Positions 9,218-18,076 of a stretch of 64,000 bases of DNA are shown here, piece after piece. Where the stretch lies: the NCBI GenBank assembly GCA_947501845.1, contig CANMXP010000023.1, positions 23,488-87,487 of the forward strand, read 5' to 3'. Below the pieces are notes generated by a model. It was given only the letters and a program-made list of their open reading frames with translations. It did not search any database and was not told the DNA's origin. How positions within the stretch are numbered: position 1 is the first letter of the stretch; the number at the start of each line of letters is the position of its first letter. The translations under genes were made by a program, and so were the position numbers. Source of the DNA: an uncultured Flavobacteriaceae bacterium. GTDB taxonomy: Bacteria > Bacteroidota > Bacteroidia > Flavobacteriales > Flavobacteriaceae.

Positions 9218-9570
9218 TACATTTCATTTATATCATTGGCAATATCTTCAATACTTTTATCTGGATTTTCAAGCTCTTCCATTTCTTGCTGTACAATACG
9301 AAGTATCCTTGAAATATATTCACTATGCCAAGTTTGACGTTCTTCTTCTATTTCTTTTGAATCTGGTACGTAATTTTCAATTTCTTCTCTTAAAACCAAT
9401 CCTTTTTTCTCAAGAATGCGTTCAATACTATCCATACGCTCTCGCATCACAGCCAACTCACCTGCTACTGCCATGGTAATGTTTAACACACGTTCTACAG
9501 CTGGATCATCATGAAAATAAGGGCGTTTTCCTTTTGATTTGCTAGAGGCCAATTTTATATAATCAATCAT
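9217..9570 (-). CDS. Unrecognised small helical protein
   Basis: A 117-residue, highly charged, mostly helical protein. It has PYFHDDPAVERVLNITMAVAGELAVM near the start (about 17-42), a likely coiled coil around 40-65 (RERMDSIERILEKKG), and an acidic C-terminal helix (RIVQQEMEELENPDKSIEDI). I do not recognise the family. It lies between a methyltransferase gene and a SnoaL-like gene with tight spacing (12 bp from the former, one-base overlap with the latter). It may be a subunit or assembly partner of the methyltransferase or of the hydantoinase; this is a guess from position. Confidence 0.6.
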   Translation of the reverse strand: MIDYIKLASSKSKGKRPYFHDDPAVERVLNITMAVAGELAVMRERMDSIERILEKKGLVLREEIENYVPDSKEIEEERQTWHSEYISRILRIVQQEMEELENPDKSIEDIANDINEM

Positions 9571-9582
9571 AATTGTTTCTTT

Positions 9583-10767
9583 TTAATTTTTTATAGCTCC
9601 AAACACGTTCCAAATTGGCGACCTTCCATGATCTTCAGGTTCTTCTGCATTTTGACTTCCATCGTCTAAATCATTTTCAGCCTTTGCGCCTATTTGCATA
9701 AAATCTTCTTCTTTAAATCCAGAAGCTTTCATTAAATCTAATGGCTCTATATCATGCATTTTAGACCAATACGGTTCTGAATTGTTCAAAGCATCCCAAT
9801 CTCTTATAAATTTTTCAAATAAACTCATATCATCTGTATATTGAGGTTGCTCTATGTGAAGTGTCAATCCGCCAGGTTTAAGTACCCTATATACCTCATT
9901 CATTATCTTATAAATAGACTTTCCGCCTGTTTCGTGAAAAAACATGGTAGACTGCACCCAATCAAAAGATTCATCTTCAAATGTAGTTTTTGCTGCATCC
10001 ATTTGCATGAATTTAACGTTGGTAATTCCTAAATCCATTGCTCTTGCATGTGCATAGCGAAGCATAGGAGCACCCGTATCAATTGCAATGACTTCTGCAT
10101 CAGGGAAAGCTCTTGCTATTGGTAATACATTATGCCCCATGCCACAGCCTATATCTAATATTCTTTTGGGGTTAAAATTGGGATCATTTTTCCTTACCCA
10201 ATTTGTAATTGCCTTTCCTCCACCATCGTTATATCTCCCTAAAAGGCCTGCAGTAGTAACAAAAATACCAGAATCATAATTTGCAGCAGGCGTTACATCA
10301 TCTTCAATGAGTTCTGTATGATAACTCCCTGGCATTAAATGGTTGTCTACGGCTAACAAATATGCTGGTATTTCACAATTTGAATCTAAAACTAAACTGG
10401 CTTTGCCTGCATTTAGCGTTCTGGCTTTATCTCTTAGTGCTTCAGCTTGACGCAATACAATGGAGCGCCCTGCCTGCTGACGCATTTCCATAGTACTTCT
10501 GCGTAAAGACGACCATATTTGGTAATGAGGGTCTTTAGCTATTTCTTGTCCTAGCTCTTTAGTATCTCTTATTGCTCTACCGTGCTTTTTTTCAAATTTT
10601 GGCTCTACTCGTGTTTCATAGGCTATTTTATTGCCTTGAGAAACGTGCGCCAAATGTTTATTTAAATTCGCCAGAAAATTATATCTGGCTCTTTCATCGT
10701 GTGTGGTTTCAGGAAGCATTGCATGTTTTGCAATTTTATTCCAAACTGGTGGTATATTCTTAGCCAT
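9583..10767 (-). CDS. SAM-dependent class I methyltransferase with N-terminal extension
   Basis: A 394-residue protein. The methyltransferase domain starts around residue 200, with motif I ILDIGCGMGHNVLPIARAFP, an acidic residue in EVIAIDTG, the post-motif FMQMDAAKTTFEDESFDWV and EVYRVLKPGGL. About 190 residues precede it, helical and arginine-rich, unlike a minimal UbiE/BioC-type enzyme. It transfers a methyl group from S-adenosylmethionine to a small molecule; the acceptor is unknown. Its start is 11 bp downstream of the hyuB stop, so it belongs to that operon. A methylation step inside a catabolic operon could protect or mark an intermediate, or demethylation chemistry could be hidden here. 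Confidence 0.8.
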   Translation of the reverse strand: MAKNIPPVWNKIAKHAMLPETTHDERARYNFLANLNKHLAHVSQGNKIAYETRVEPKFEKKHGRAIRDTKELGQEIAKDPHYQIWSSLRRSTMEMRQQAGRSIVLRQAEALRDKARTLNAGKASLVLDSNCEIPAYLLAVDNHLMPGSYHTELIEDDVTPAANYDSGIFVTTAGLLGRYNDGGGKAITNWVRKNDPNFNPKRILDIGCGMGHNVLPIARAFPDAEVIAIDTGAPMLRYAHARAMDLGITNVKFMQMDAAKTTFEDESFDWVQSTMFFHETGGKSIYKIMNEVYRVLKPGGLTLHIEQPQYTDDMSLFEKFIRDWDALNNSEPYWSKMHDIEPLDLMKASGFKEEDFMQIGAKAENDLDDGSQNAEEPEDHGRSPIWNVFGAIKN

Positions 10768-10778
10768 TTTTATTTTTT

Positions 10779-12398
10779 TTAATTGATGTAACCTAATACT
10801 TTATCTTCTTCAATTAAGCTTTTGTCTCGTTTTGAAGGATCTCCATATCCGCCGCCTCCAGGTAAAGTTAATATTAATTCTTCTCCAGAATGTAATTTAT
10901 CTAATCCTTTAGGCGGAAAATCTCTTTTAGGAATAATCTCCATAGATCCCATTTGACCATCTTCACCTAGCAATATTCCTTTTGCAGGCGTTTGTGTTTT
11001 CTCTGTTAACAACGATATGTTTAATGGATATTCTCCCACATTTTTAAAACTGAAACGTTGCCCTAAACCGCCTCTAAATTCACCTTGTCCTCCTGAATTA
11101 GGTACTAGTGATTTTTCGGTAACTAAAACGGCAATATCTGTTTCTAACACTTCAATGGGTACATTGGCAACATTGGTTGGAAAGCTTAATACATGCTCGC
11201 CATCCATATTTGGTCTAGCGCCATAGCCTCCATTTAAAAAGAAATACTCTACAAATTCTTTGCCCTTATGTTCACCATTTAGTACGATACACCAACAAGC
11301 ACTACCGCAATCTGCTTGCACTTGCTTTGGTACTGCTTTGGCTAATGCACCAAAAACCACTGAGTGTAGCATATTCCCAGTAATATTTCTGGCACCTAGT
11401 GGCGATGGTTTTTGTGCATTTACTAAACAACCTTTAGGTGCTGTAACTTTTATAGGATAGAAGGATCCGTCGTTATTAGGAACATCTGGACTAAACGTAC
11501 ATTTAATAGGATACGCTGTATACGCATAGGTGTAATTTAGTACCGCATTAATACTTAGAGGATGTGCCCCTGAAGTTCCTGTATAATCGGCATGAATTTC
11601 GTCTCCTTTTATATTTACAGTGATTTCAAAATGACACTTATTTCCGCGTCCATCACCGTCTGTATCATATTCATAAGTGTAGCTCCCATCTGGTGCCTCT
11701 AATAAGGCTTCTCTCATAGCTTTTTCTGAAGCATTAATTACAGCATCTGCCAAATCTTGAAGGTCTTCTAGATTGTTTTCTTCCATGAGCTTCATTAAGG
11801 ATTTTATTCCTTGATCATTGGCTGCAATTTGTGCTCTAATGTCTCCTACAGTTTGGTCTGCTGCTCTTACATTGTGTTCTAAAATATTAAACAAGGTATC
11901 ATTAGGTGTTCCTTCTGAAATTAATTTAGTAGGTGGTACCATAAGTCCTTCTTCATATAAATCTCTTGAACCTGCTCCCCAAAGCACACCGCCCATGTCT
12001 GGTGAATGTGCAATGGTGCCGATAAAACCAATTAAGTTTTTCTGGTAAAATATTGGAGAAACAATGCCAATATCTGGTTTATGCCCTGCACACAACCATG
12101 GATCATTTGTCATTACCACATCACCATCTTTCCATGTGTTTTCGGGAAAATAATCTTTTAATAAAGCCTTTGTTAACATAGGCAATACACCTAAAAACGA
12201 GGGTACAGAAACACTTGATTGTGCAATAGACCTCCCTTTTTTATCCATTAATACCACTGCAAAATCGTTAGATTCTCGTGTTACTGTTGAAAAAGACGTA
12301 CGCTGAAGTGTTGTTCCTGCTTCGTCTACTATACTTATGAGCCTTGACCATAAAATACTCAAGGCAATTGGATCAAATTTTGTTTGTGTTACTTGCAT
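10779..12398 (-). CDS. hyuB: Hydantoinase/oxoprolinase-type B subunit (HyuB-like)
   Basis: A 539-residue HyuB-family protein: N-terminal FDPIALSILWSRLISIVDEAG and RTSFSTVTRESNDFAVVLMD, then NDPWLCAGHKPDIGIVSPIF, and the glycine-rich C-terminal LPGGGGYGDPSKRD are all typical. HyuA/HyuB enzymes use ATP to open lactam rings (5-oxoproline, N-methylhydantoin) or carboxylate ketones (acetophenone and acetone carboxylases). The partner A subunit is at 13943-16015, split from it by a flavoprotein gene, and this gene has its own operator (12418-12440). With both subunits in a pyrrole-like context, hydrolysis of a pyrrolinone or other lactam ring is a reasonable guess. Family firm, substrate inferred. 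Confidence 0.88.
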   Translation of the reverse strand: MQVTQTKFDPIALSILWSRLISIVDEAGTTLQRTSFSTVTRESNDFAVVLMDKKGRSIAQSSVSVPSFLGVLPMLTKALLKDYFPENTWKDGDVVMTNDPWLCAGHKPDIGIVSPIFYQKNLIGFIGTIAHSPDMGGVLWGAGSRDLYEEGLMVPPTKLISEGTPNDTLFNILEHNVRAADQTVGDIRAQIAANDQGIKSLMKLMEENNLEDLQDLADAVINASEKAMREALLEAPDGSYTYEYDTDGDGRGNKCHFEITVNIKGDEIHADYTGTSGAHPLSINAVLNYTYAYTAYPIKCTFSPDVPNNDGSFYPIKVTAPKGCLVNAQKPSPLGARNITGNMLHSVVFGALAKAVPKQVQADCGSACWCIVLNGEHKGKEFVEYFFLNGGYGARPNMDGEHVLSFPTNVANVPIEVLETDIAVLVTEKSLVPNSGGQGEFRGGLGQRFSFKNVGEYPLNISLLTEKTQTPAKGILLGEDGQMGSMEIIPKRDFPPKGLDKLHSGEELILTLPGGGGYGDPSKRDKSLIEEDKVLGYIN

Positions 12399-12417
12399 AA
12401 TTTAAGTACTACTTAAA

Positions 12418-12440
12418 ATTAGTTAACTAAGTTAACTAAT
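12418..12440. promoter_or_regulatory. Operator, single TTAA module in a perfect palindrome (site 2)
   Basis: TTAA at 12423 and 12432 (N5 between them) at the centre of a 23-bp perfect inverted repeat with a one-base centre. It lies 20 bp before the hyuB start and after the flavoprotein stop, so it probably gives hyuB and the following genes a separate regulated promoter. Confidence 0.7.
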
Positions 12441-12515
12441 TTTTATTAAAAAAACTGTCTTTCAATACAAAACTTAGCTATTGCAGCATAGATTTTGCTT
12501 ATTATTAATTTCTAT

Positions 12516-13943
12516 TTAATTTAGTGTTCTTCCTAAAATTCTACCAAAGCTTAACGCTGGAGTTATTGCCATACCACTACAAAATGAACTTCCGCTAGTT
12601 GCTCCCAGCCCTAAAAACTCACCTGCTGCGTATAACCCTTCCATTGGTTGGCCTTTGGAATTTAGTATTTGAAGATCTTTATTTACTTTAATTCCTCCAA
12701 AAGTTACCAATACAGATGCATGCACCTTTAAAGCATAAAATGGCGCTGCTGTTATGGCATCTTCCAGATATTTTCTACCAAAATCAGGGTCTTTTTTATC
12801 CACTACCATTTGATTGTAATCTTTTATAGTTGATTTTAGATTATCAACTGGCAAACCCGTTTTTAAAGCTAAGCTTTCAATGGAATCTGCCATTTTTAAA
12901 GCGACATTTTTCTTAGCTTCTTCTCGCATTTGTTCAACCGACCAACCTATCATTAAAGGGTTATGATTCCCATTATTATCTTTAGATACCAGTGCCTTTT
13001 CATCAAAAACCACCCAAAAACACCAATCTGGTTGTTTCATGGTTGTTAGTTCTCTTTTTTCGGCATCTATTTCATCTTCATTTATAAATCGCTTTCCGTG
13101 AGCATTTACATAAATATCTCGTGGTTGACGATATATAGATGTTAAAACCATAGCCCAAGCTTTATTGAAATCTACACGGCCACTGCCTTCTTCCTGTTCA
13201 ATTCCACCCAGGCTTGGTAAATGATATTTTCCAAACCTAAATTGTCCACCTTGGTTTTCAACAATCCTATGACCCTCTGCTGTAGCAGTTGGATAACAAC
13301 TACTTACTAAAGGTATATCTCCATGTTTTTCTTTAAAATAAGCCGGATTGCTACCATAACCTCCTGTTGTAATGACTATGTTGTTTCCTAAATACTGTTT
13401 TTCTCCTTCAGGAGTATCACAGACAACCGTATCAAAACGATTTACTGATTTCCCTAGACCTTTAAATTTATTATTAAAATGAATATCTATATGTCCACTA
13501 TACACATATTTTTCCCAAACTGGTAACATCACTTTATATATACTTAAAGCTTTCTCTGGTCCATAAATAGTTCTAGGTGTTTCATAAGCTACATGCCCGT
13601 ATATAATTCTTGGACATTCAGGCGCCCATTCCATACCTAATTCATCTAGCCATTCAATGGTTTTTGGTGCTTCAAAAACAGCTCTTTCTGTAAGGTCTAA
13701 ATCTCCAGATTTATTATTGATTTTATAAATCTCTTCCAAGTGTTTTTCTGGTGAATCTTCAATACCTTTTTCCTTTTGTAATCTAACACCTCCTGCACTC
13801 ATATGGCCTCCTGACCAATGCAAAGCACCACCAACATAGTCTACCTTCTCAACGACCCCTACTTTAAGGCCTCGCTCTGCTGCTGTTATAGCACATGTCA
13901 TACCTGAGGTTCCTGCTCCTATTATTAATATATCGTACTGCAT
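12516..13943 (-). CDS. FAD-dependent fumarate-reductase-like oxidoreductase
   Basis: A 475-residue flavoprotein of the FAD_binding_2 type. The Rossmann motif IIGAGTSGMTCAITAAERGL is at residues 6-25, followed by EKVDYVGGALHWSGG, and the C-terminal FAD contact is GGIKVNKDL ... GLYAAGEFLG. Relatives include fumarate reductase, urocanate reductase and 3-ketosteroid dehydrogenase, which add or remove hydrogens across an activated C=C bond. No signal peptide or haem domain, so cytoplasmic. Its start overlaps the hyuA stop by one base. It could reduce or desaturate the ring before or after hydantoinase-type opening. Confidence 0.82.
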   Translation of the reverse strand: MQYDILIIGAGTSGMTCAITAAERGLKVGVVEKVDYVGGALHWSGGHMSAGGVRLQKEKGIEDSPEKHLEEIYKINNKSGDLDLTERAVFEAPKTIEWLDELGMEWAPECPRIIYGHVAYETPRTIYGPEKALSIYKVMLPVWEKYVYSGHIDIHFNNKFKGLGKSVNRFDTVVCDTPEGEKQYLGNNIVITTGGYGSNPAYFKEKHGDIPLVSSCYPTATAEGHRIVENQGGQFRFGKYHLPSLGGIEQEEGSGRVDFNKAWAMVLTSIYRQPRDIYVNAHGKRFINEDEIDAEKRELTTMKQPDWCFWVVFDEKALVSKDNNGNHNPLMIGWSVEQMREEAKKNVALKMADSIESLALKTGLPVDNLKSTIKDYNQMVVDKKDPDFGRKYLEDAITAAPFYALKVHASVLVTFGGIKVNKDLQILNSKGQPMEGLYAAGEFLGLGATSGSSFCSGMAITPALSFGRILGRTLN

Positions 13944-16015
13944 TATTGGTCTAAATCGATTATTATATTTTTGTCTTTATCTACCTGAACAGTACTATTA
14001 ATTCCAATTACAGTAGTACTTTCGGTTTCTTCTATAATAGCTGGTCCATCAAATTTTTCATTTGGTTTTAAAGCATAACGATCATATACTGGACAATCTA
14101 AATAGCCTGTTTCTTCAAAATACACCTTACGCTTTCCTTTGTAGGCATCAGCATCTGAAGCGGCTGTAGAAAACTGTTTTACGTTCATTTCTGGTATTGG
14201 TCCTTGTACAACAACACGCCATGTTACCATTTCTAAAGCCATACCTTCAATGGAACGATTGTATCTAAACTCATACTCCTTTTTAAAACGTCTTTCTATT
14301 TCTGAAATATTATCTACTCCTAATTTACCTTCTGGTAATTCTATGGTTATTTCATGACCTTGACCCGCATACCTCATTTCAACTATACGCTCTACAATAG
14401 CATCTTTTTTATCTATTCTAGATTGTTTTAAGAATTGATACCCATCTTCTTCCATATTTGGCAAGAACGTGTTCACCTCATTCCAATCTAAGCTGTCTAA
14501 TTCTCCAATAAATGAGTGTATTTTTTCACTAGCTACAGGAGATACTAAAAACCCTAATGCTGATGTTACCCCTGCTCCAACAGGAACAATCAGTCGTCTC
14601 ACATTTAACAGTTTAGCAACGCCAAAGGCATGTACTGGTCCTGCGCCGCCAAAACCTACCATGTTGAAATGACGAGGATCCATACCTTTTTCTAATACAT
14701 GAACTCTAGCGGCATTCGCCATATTTTCGTTCACTATTTTATGGATGCCCATGGCAGCATCTTCAATAGATATACCTAATGGTTTTGCTAACTTTATTTC
14801 TATGGCTTTCCTTGCAGCTTCTACACTTAATCGCATGTCGCCTCCTAAAAAATAATCGGCATTTAAATAACCAAGCACTAAATCTGCATCGGTAACTGTT
14901 GGATCTTCTCCCCCTCTGTTATAACACACTGGTCCTGGGGTTGATGACGCAGAATCTGGTCCTACCGTTAACAAACCAATATTATTTACACGAGCAATAC
15001 TTCCGCCTCCTGCTCCAATTTCTATGAGATCTATTACTGGAATACGTACTGGTAGTCCGCTTCCTTTTTTAAATCTTTTTACACGCCCTGCTTCAAAATG
15101 ATTGGTGATTTCAGGCTTTCCTTCATATATCACACAAGCCTTGGCCGTGGTTCCTCCCATATCAAAACACAACAGGTTTTCTTCTTCTAAATGTGTTCCG
15201 AAGAATACCCCTGCCATAGCACCACCTGCTGGTCCTGACTCTAGCAAATGTATAGGCGATTTACGTGCGCCATCAATAGTGGTTAATTTACCACTAGAAA
15301 TCATAATATTGATGTTGCCTTCAAATCCTGAGACTCTCAATTGTGTTTCAAAATCTTTAAGATACTTATCTGTTATGGGCTGCACATAGGCATTCATAGC
15401 TGTAGCTGAACTACGTTCATACTCTCTAATTTCTGGCATAATTTCAGAAGACAGGCTATAATAAATATCTGGTACGTTTTCAGAAAGGAAATCTCCTAAG
15501 GCCTTTTCATGAGATGTATTAGCAAATGAGTTTAGCAAGCAAACACCTACCGCTTCAATGCCATTATCTTTTAAAGTTTTAGCCAGATCTTTTAAAGCCT
15601 CTTTATTCATAGGCTCTAATATATTACCATGCGTATCGACACGTTCTGCCACTCCCATTCTAAGGTTTCTAGGCACTAATGGCTTTGGCATGGTTAAAAA
15701 GATATCATAAATATCATATCTCATTTCACGACCAATCTCTAAAACATCTTCAAACCCTTTGGTTGTAATGAAAGCTGTTTTAGCGCCTTTGCGCTCAATC
15801 ACTGCATTTGTTACCAGCGTAGTACCATGTACAATACCACTCATATTTTTTACTTGAAAACCATATTTGGTTTCAATTTCCTTCACGCCATTAAAAATAC
15901 CCACCGTAGGGTCTGGGTATGTTGTTAATGTTTTAGCAAAATATAATTGATTGCTATCATTATCGAACAATACAAAATCTGTAAACGTTCCTCCTATATC
16001 TATTCCTAATTTCAT
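13943..16015 (-). CDS. hyuA: Hydantoinase/oxoprolinase-type A subunit (HyuA-like)
   Basis: A 690-residue HyuA-family ATPase subunit. The N-terminal phosphate-binding loop LGIDIGGTFTDFVLFD and GIVHGTTLVTNAVIERKGA are typical, as are the central LLESGPAGG, CFDMGGTTAK and VGFGGAGPVHAF motifs. It binds ATP and, with HyuB, activates and hydrolyses a lactam or cyclic ureide, or carboxylates a ketone. It is coupled to the flavoprotein gene downstream (one-base overlap) and follows the SDR gene after 131 bp containing a weak hairpin. The substrate cannot be read from sequence. Confidence 0.9.
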   Translation of the reverse strand: MKLGIDIGGTFTDFVLFDNDSNQLYFAKTLTTYPDPTVGIFNGVKEIETKYGFQVKNMSGIVHGTTLVTNAVIERKGAKTAFITTKGFEDVLEIGREMRYDIYDIFLTMPKPLVPRNLRMGVAERVDTHGNILEPMNKEALKDLAKTLKDNGIEAVGVCLLNSFANTSHEKALGDFLSENVPDIYYSLSSEIMPEIREYERSSATAMNAYVQPITDKYLKDFETQLRVSGFEGNINIMISSGKLTTIDGARKSPIHLLESGPAGGAMAGVFFGTHLEEENLLCFDMGGTTAKACVIYEGKPEITNHFEAGRVKRFKKGSGLPVRIPVIDLIEIGAGGGSIARVNNIGLLTVGPDSASSTPGPVCYNRGGEDPTVTDADLVLGYLNADYFLGGDMRLSVEAARKAIEIKLAKPLGISIEDAAMGIHKIVNENMANAARVHVLEKGMDPRHFNMVGFGGAGPVHAFGVAKLLNVRRLIVPVGAGVTSALGFLVSPVASEKIHSFIGELDSLDWNEVNTFLPNMEEDGYQFLKQSRIDKKDAIVERIVEMRYAGQGHEITIELPEGKLGVDNISEIERRFKKEYEFRYNRSIEGMALEMVTWRVVVQGPIPEMNVKQFSTAASDADAYKGKRKVYFEETGYLDCPVYDRYALKPNEKFDGPAIIEETESTTVIGINSTVQVDKDKNIIIDLDQ

Positions 16016-16119
16016 GTGCTTATATTCATTTCTTTAAAGGTCACATGTAACATCTATATAACCATTTTCGCTATGTGATTAAACTTTTAATATATGGATG
16101 TTTCATATGTTTAAAATTG

Positions 16120-16142
16120 GCATTGGGTTAAGATCTCCCAAT
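16120..16142 (-). terminator. Weak intercistronic hairpin after the SDR gene
   Basis: An inverted repeat of 7 bp (CATTGGG / CCCAATG, loop 9) begins 5 bp after the SDR stop. Only a short T-rich stretch follows, so it may be an attenuator or RNA-processing site inside the operon, not a full terminator. Confidence 0.35.
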
Positions 16143-16146
16143 GTTA

Positions 16147-16980
16147 CTAATGATATTCTTCTCCTCCAGAGACATTCATTGCCTCTCCTGTTATATAATC
16201 GGCCTGATCTGAAGCTAAAAACACTACTGCTTTAGCTATGTCTTCAACAAGCCCTGTTCTTTTTAATGGATTTTTATCTACAATACTCTGTAAATAATCG
16301 TCATAATTCAACCCTAGTTTATCACTAAAAAATTTGTTTTGCCAATGTCCAAGCCCTGTAGTTATATGGTTAGGACATACAGCATTTACTCTTATTTTAT
16401 CTTTACCAAGTTCAACAGCGTTAGAACGTGTTAAACCAATCATTCCGTGTTTTGAAGCTGTATAAGCTGCGGCATAAGGAAAACCTGATTTGGCGGCTTG
16501 ACTTGCTACATTTATTATAGCACCTCCATGACCTTGTTCTATCATTGTAGCGACAGCGTGTTTAGAACATAAAAACGCTCCTTTAAGATTTACATTTAAA
16601 ACGGCATCCCAACTGGCTTCACTAAATTCTGTAAATGGTTCCATGATGTAACCTACACCTGCATTGTTTACCAAAATATCTAATTTTCCAAAGGTTTCTG
16701 TTGCTTTTTGAACTAAGTTTTTTACTTGATCTTCAAAACGAATATCGCAGGCAAAGGCTATGGCATTTCCTCCTGCTTTTTTACAATCTTCAACAATAGC
16801 TTCCATCTCTCCTGATGTACCAATATGTTCTTTACTAAACTTATCTCCCGATGGTACTCCAATATCTGTAATTACAACATTACAACCTTCTGAAGCAAAT
16901 CTTAAAGCGATAGCTTCTCCTATTCCTTGGTGTCTTCCAGACCCAGTTATAATAACCGTTTTTCCTTGTAAATTATACAT
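16147..16980 (-). CDS. Short-chain dehydrogenase/reductase (SDR)
   Basis: A 277-residue classical SDR. The cofactor motif is VIITGSGRHQGIGEAIALRF (residues 9-28), with NNAGVG near 107 and the active-site YTASKHG (YxxxK) near 174; the preceding serine is in NVASQAAKSG. Aspartate in ITDIG suggests NAD(H) preference. It oxidises an alcohol or reduces a ketone of a small substrate. It starts one base before the HapK-like gene's stop region and belongs to the leuC-like operon from 21243. The substrate is unknown. Confidence 0.87.
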   Translation of the reverse strand: MYNLQGKTVIITGSGRHQGIGEAIALRFASEGCNVVITDIGVPSGDKFSKEHIGTSGEMEAIVEDCKKAGGNAIAFACDIRFEDQVKNLVQKATETFGKLDILVNNAGVGYIMEPFTEFSEASWDAVLNVNLKGAFLCSKHAVATMIEQGHGGAIINVASQAAKSGFPYAAAYTASKHGMIGLTRSNAVELGKDKIRVNAVCPNHITTGLGHWQNKFFSDKLGLNYDDYLQSIVDKNPLKRTGLVEDIAKAVVFLASDQADYITGEAMNVSGGEEYH

Positions 16981-16981
16981 T

Positions 16982-17293
16982 TTAAGCTATTTGTTCTGAA
17001 ATTATAAACATTGGGTTATCTGCAAAAGACTGAAATTGTGCTGCTACTTTTTGCATGGTTTCTGATCCCACTTCTTCTCCTAATTTTGCCATATCATTGA
17101 TTTCTAAAACTTCACAATATTGATAAGGTGAATTGTTTTCTGTCCCCATGATATTTCCCAACTTAAATACTTTAAATGAATCTACAGAAGCCATACTTGA
17201 TGCTGTAGGCACATCTGTTTCCTTAGCCCATTTTTCATACGCATCTCTCGCATTTTCATCTTTCAAATTAAACAATACTACTAGTGCTGCCAT
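16982..17293 (-). CDS. HapK/REDY-like dimeric alpha-beta barrel protein
   Basis: A 103-residue protein with the ferredoxin-like pattern of dimeric alpha-beta barrels: LVVLFNLKDENARDAYEKWA, a central YQYCEVLEINDM strand, and a C-terminal VAAQFQSFADNPMFIISEQ. The pattern resembles proteins annotated as REDY-like HapK, named after a prodiginine (tripyrrole) cluster gene; I recall this from memory and rate it moderate. Such small proteins act as monooxygenases, isomerases or carriers of pathway intermediates. Operon position between an SDR and an HpcH-type aldolase gene supports a catabolic role. Confidence 0.62.
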   Translation of the reverse strand: MAALVVLFNLKDENARDAYEKWAKETDVPTASSMASVDSFKVFKLGNIMGTENNSPYQYCEVLEINDMAKLGEEVGSETMQKVAAQFQSFADNPMFIISEQIA

Positions 17294-17308
17294 ATTATTT
17301 TGATTTTA

Positions 17309-18070
17309 TTACTGTCTTGCCTTTAAAAAGGCATTTCCTGATGTTTTTATTAAACCTTGTACAGAATTCATAACAAGAGAAGCGCCTCTTTTTATAAGTG
17401 CTTCTGCTTGTTCTGCATTTCCTGCTACGGTACCAAACCATTTTCCTGAATCTAAAATGGTTGTAAAAATTTCGTCTAAAACCTTTTTTACCTCGTCATG
17501 CCCAGGACCATCATAATACCCCATAGACATTGCTAAATCTCTTGGTCCTATTATAAATCCATCTACACCTTCAATTTCACATAATTCAGGAAGGTTTTTA
17601 ACACATTCCATAGTTTCTATTTGTGGTAAAACCAGTGTTTGTTCATTAGCAAACTTCACATATGCTGCCTGACTCATTGGTCCTTGCATATAATCTGCAG
17701 CTCTTACAGGTCCTAATCCTCTTTTTCCTAAGGGTGGATACTTTATGGCTTCTACTAACTGTTTTACATCTTCAACATTATCTATAGTAGGCATCATAAC
17801 CCCCATAATACCAGCATCCATGTATTGAAGAATAAGTTTTGTATCTACACTTCTTATTCTGGCTAAAGGTGTTGTTTTTCTAAGCTCACAAGCTCTTACT
17901 AAATTAGTAATATCTGAAGCAGAAATTGCCCCATGCTCTCCATCAATCATATAAAAATCCATTCCTAATAGACCGATGTATTCACAAATAGTAGGATCTA
18001 TGGTGGGAGATATAACTCCTAAACCAGCTTTTCCTTCCGCTATTCTTTTTTTAAGTTGATTTTCTCTCAT
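17309..18070 (-). CDS. HpcH/HpaI-type class II aldolase
   Basis: A 253-residue TIM-barrel aldolase. Signatures: GVISPTIDPTICEYIGLLG, FYMIDGEHGAI (Glu45/His46), a GVMMPTIDNVEDVKQLVEAI block, YPPLGKRGLGPVRAADYM, and the metal-ligand region LPQIETMECVKNL ... GVDGFIIGPRDLAMSMGY. The family cleaves 4-hydroxy-2-oxo acids or malate-type compounds to pyruvate plus an aldehyde or acid, using a divalent metal. It is adjacent to the hydro-lyase small subunit (6 bp gap) and near pyruvate dehydrogenase genes, so pyruvate is the expected product. Confidence 0.85.
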   Translation of the reverse strand: MRENQLKKRIAEGKAGLGVISPTIDPTICEYIGLLGMDFYMIDGEHGAISASDITNLVRACELRKTTPLARIRSVDTKLILQYMDAGIMGVMMPTIDNVEDVKQLVEAIKYPPLGKRGLGPVRAADYMQGPMSQAAYVKFANEQTLVLPQIETMECVKNLPELCEIEGVDGFIIGPRDLAMSMGYYDGPGHDEVKKVLDEIFTTILDSGKWFGTVAGNAEQAEALIKRGASLVMNSVQGLIKTSGNAFLKARQ

Positions 18071-18076
18071 CTTATT

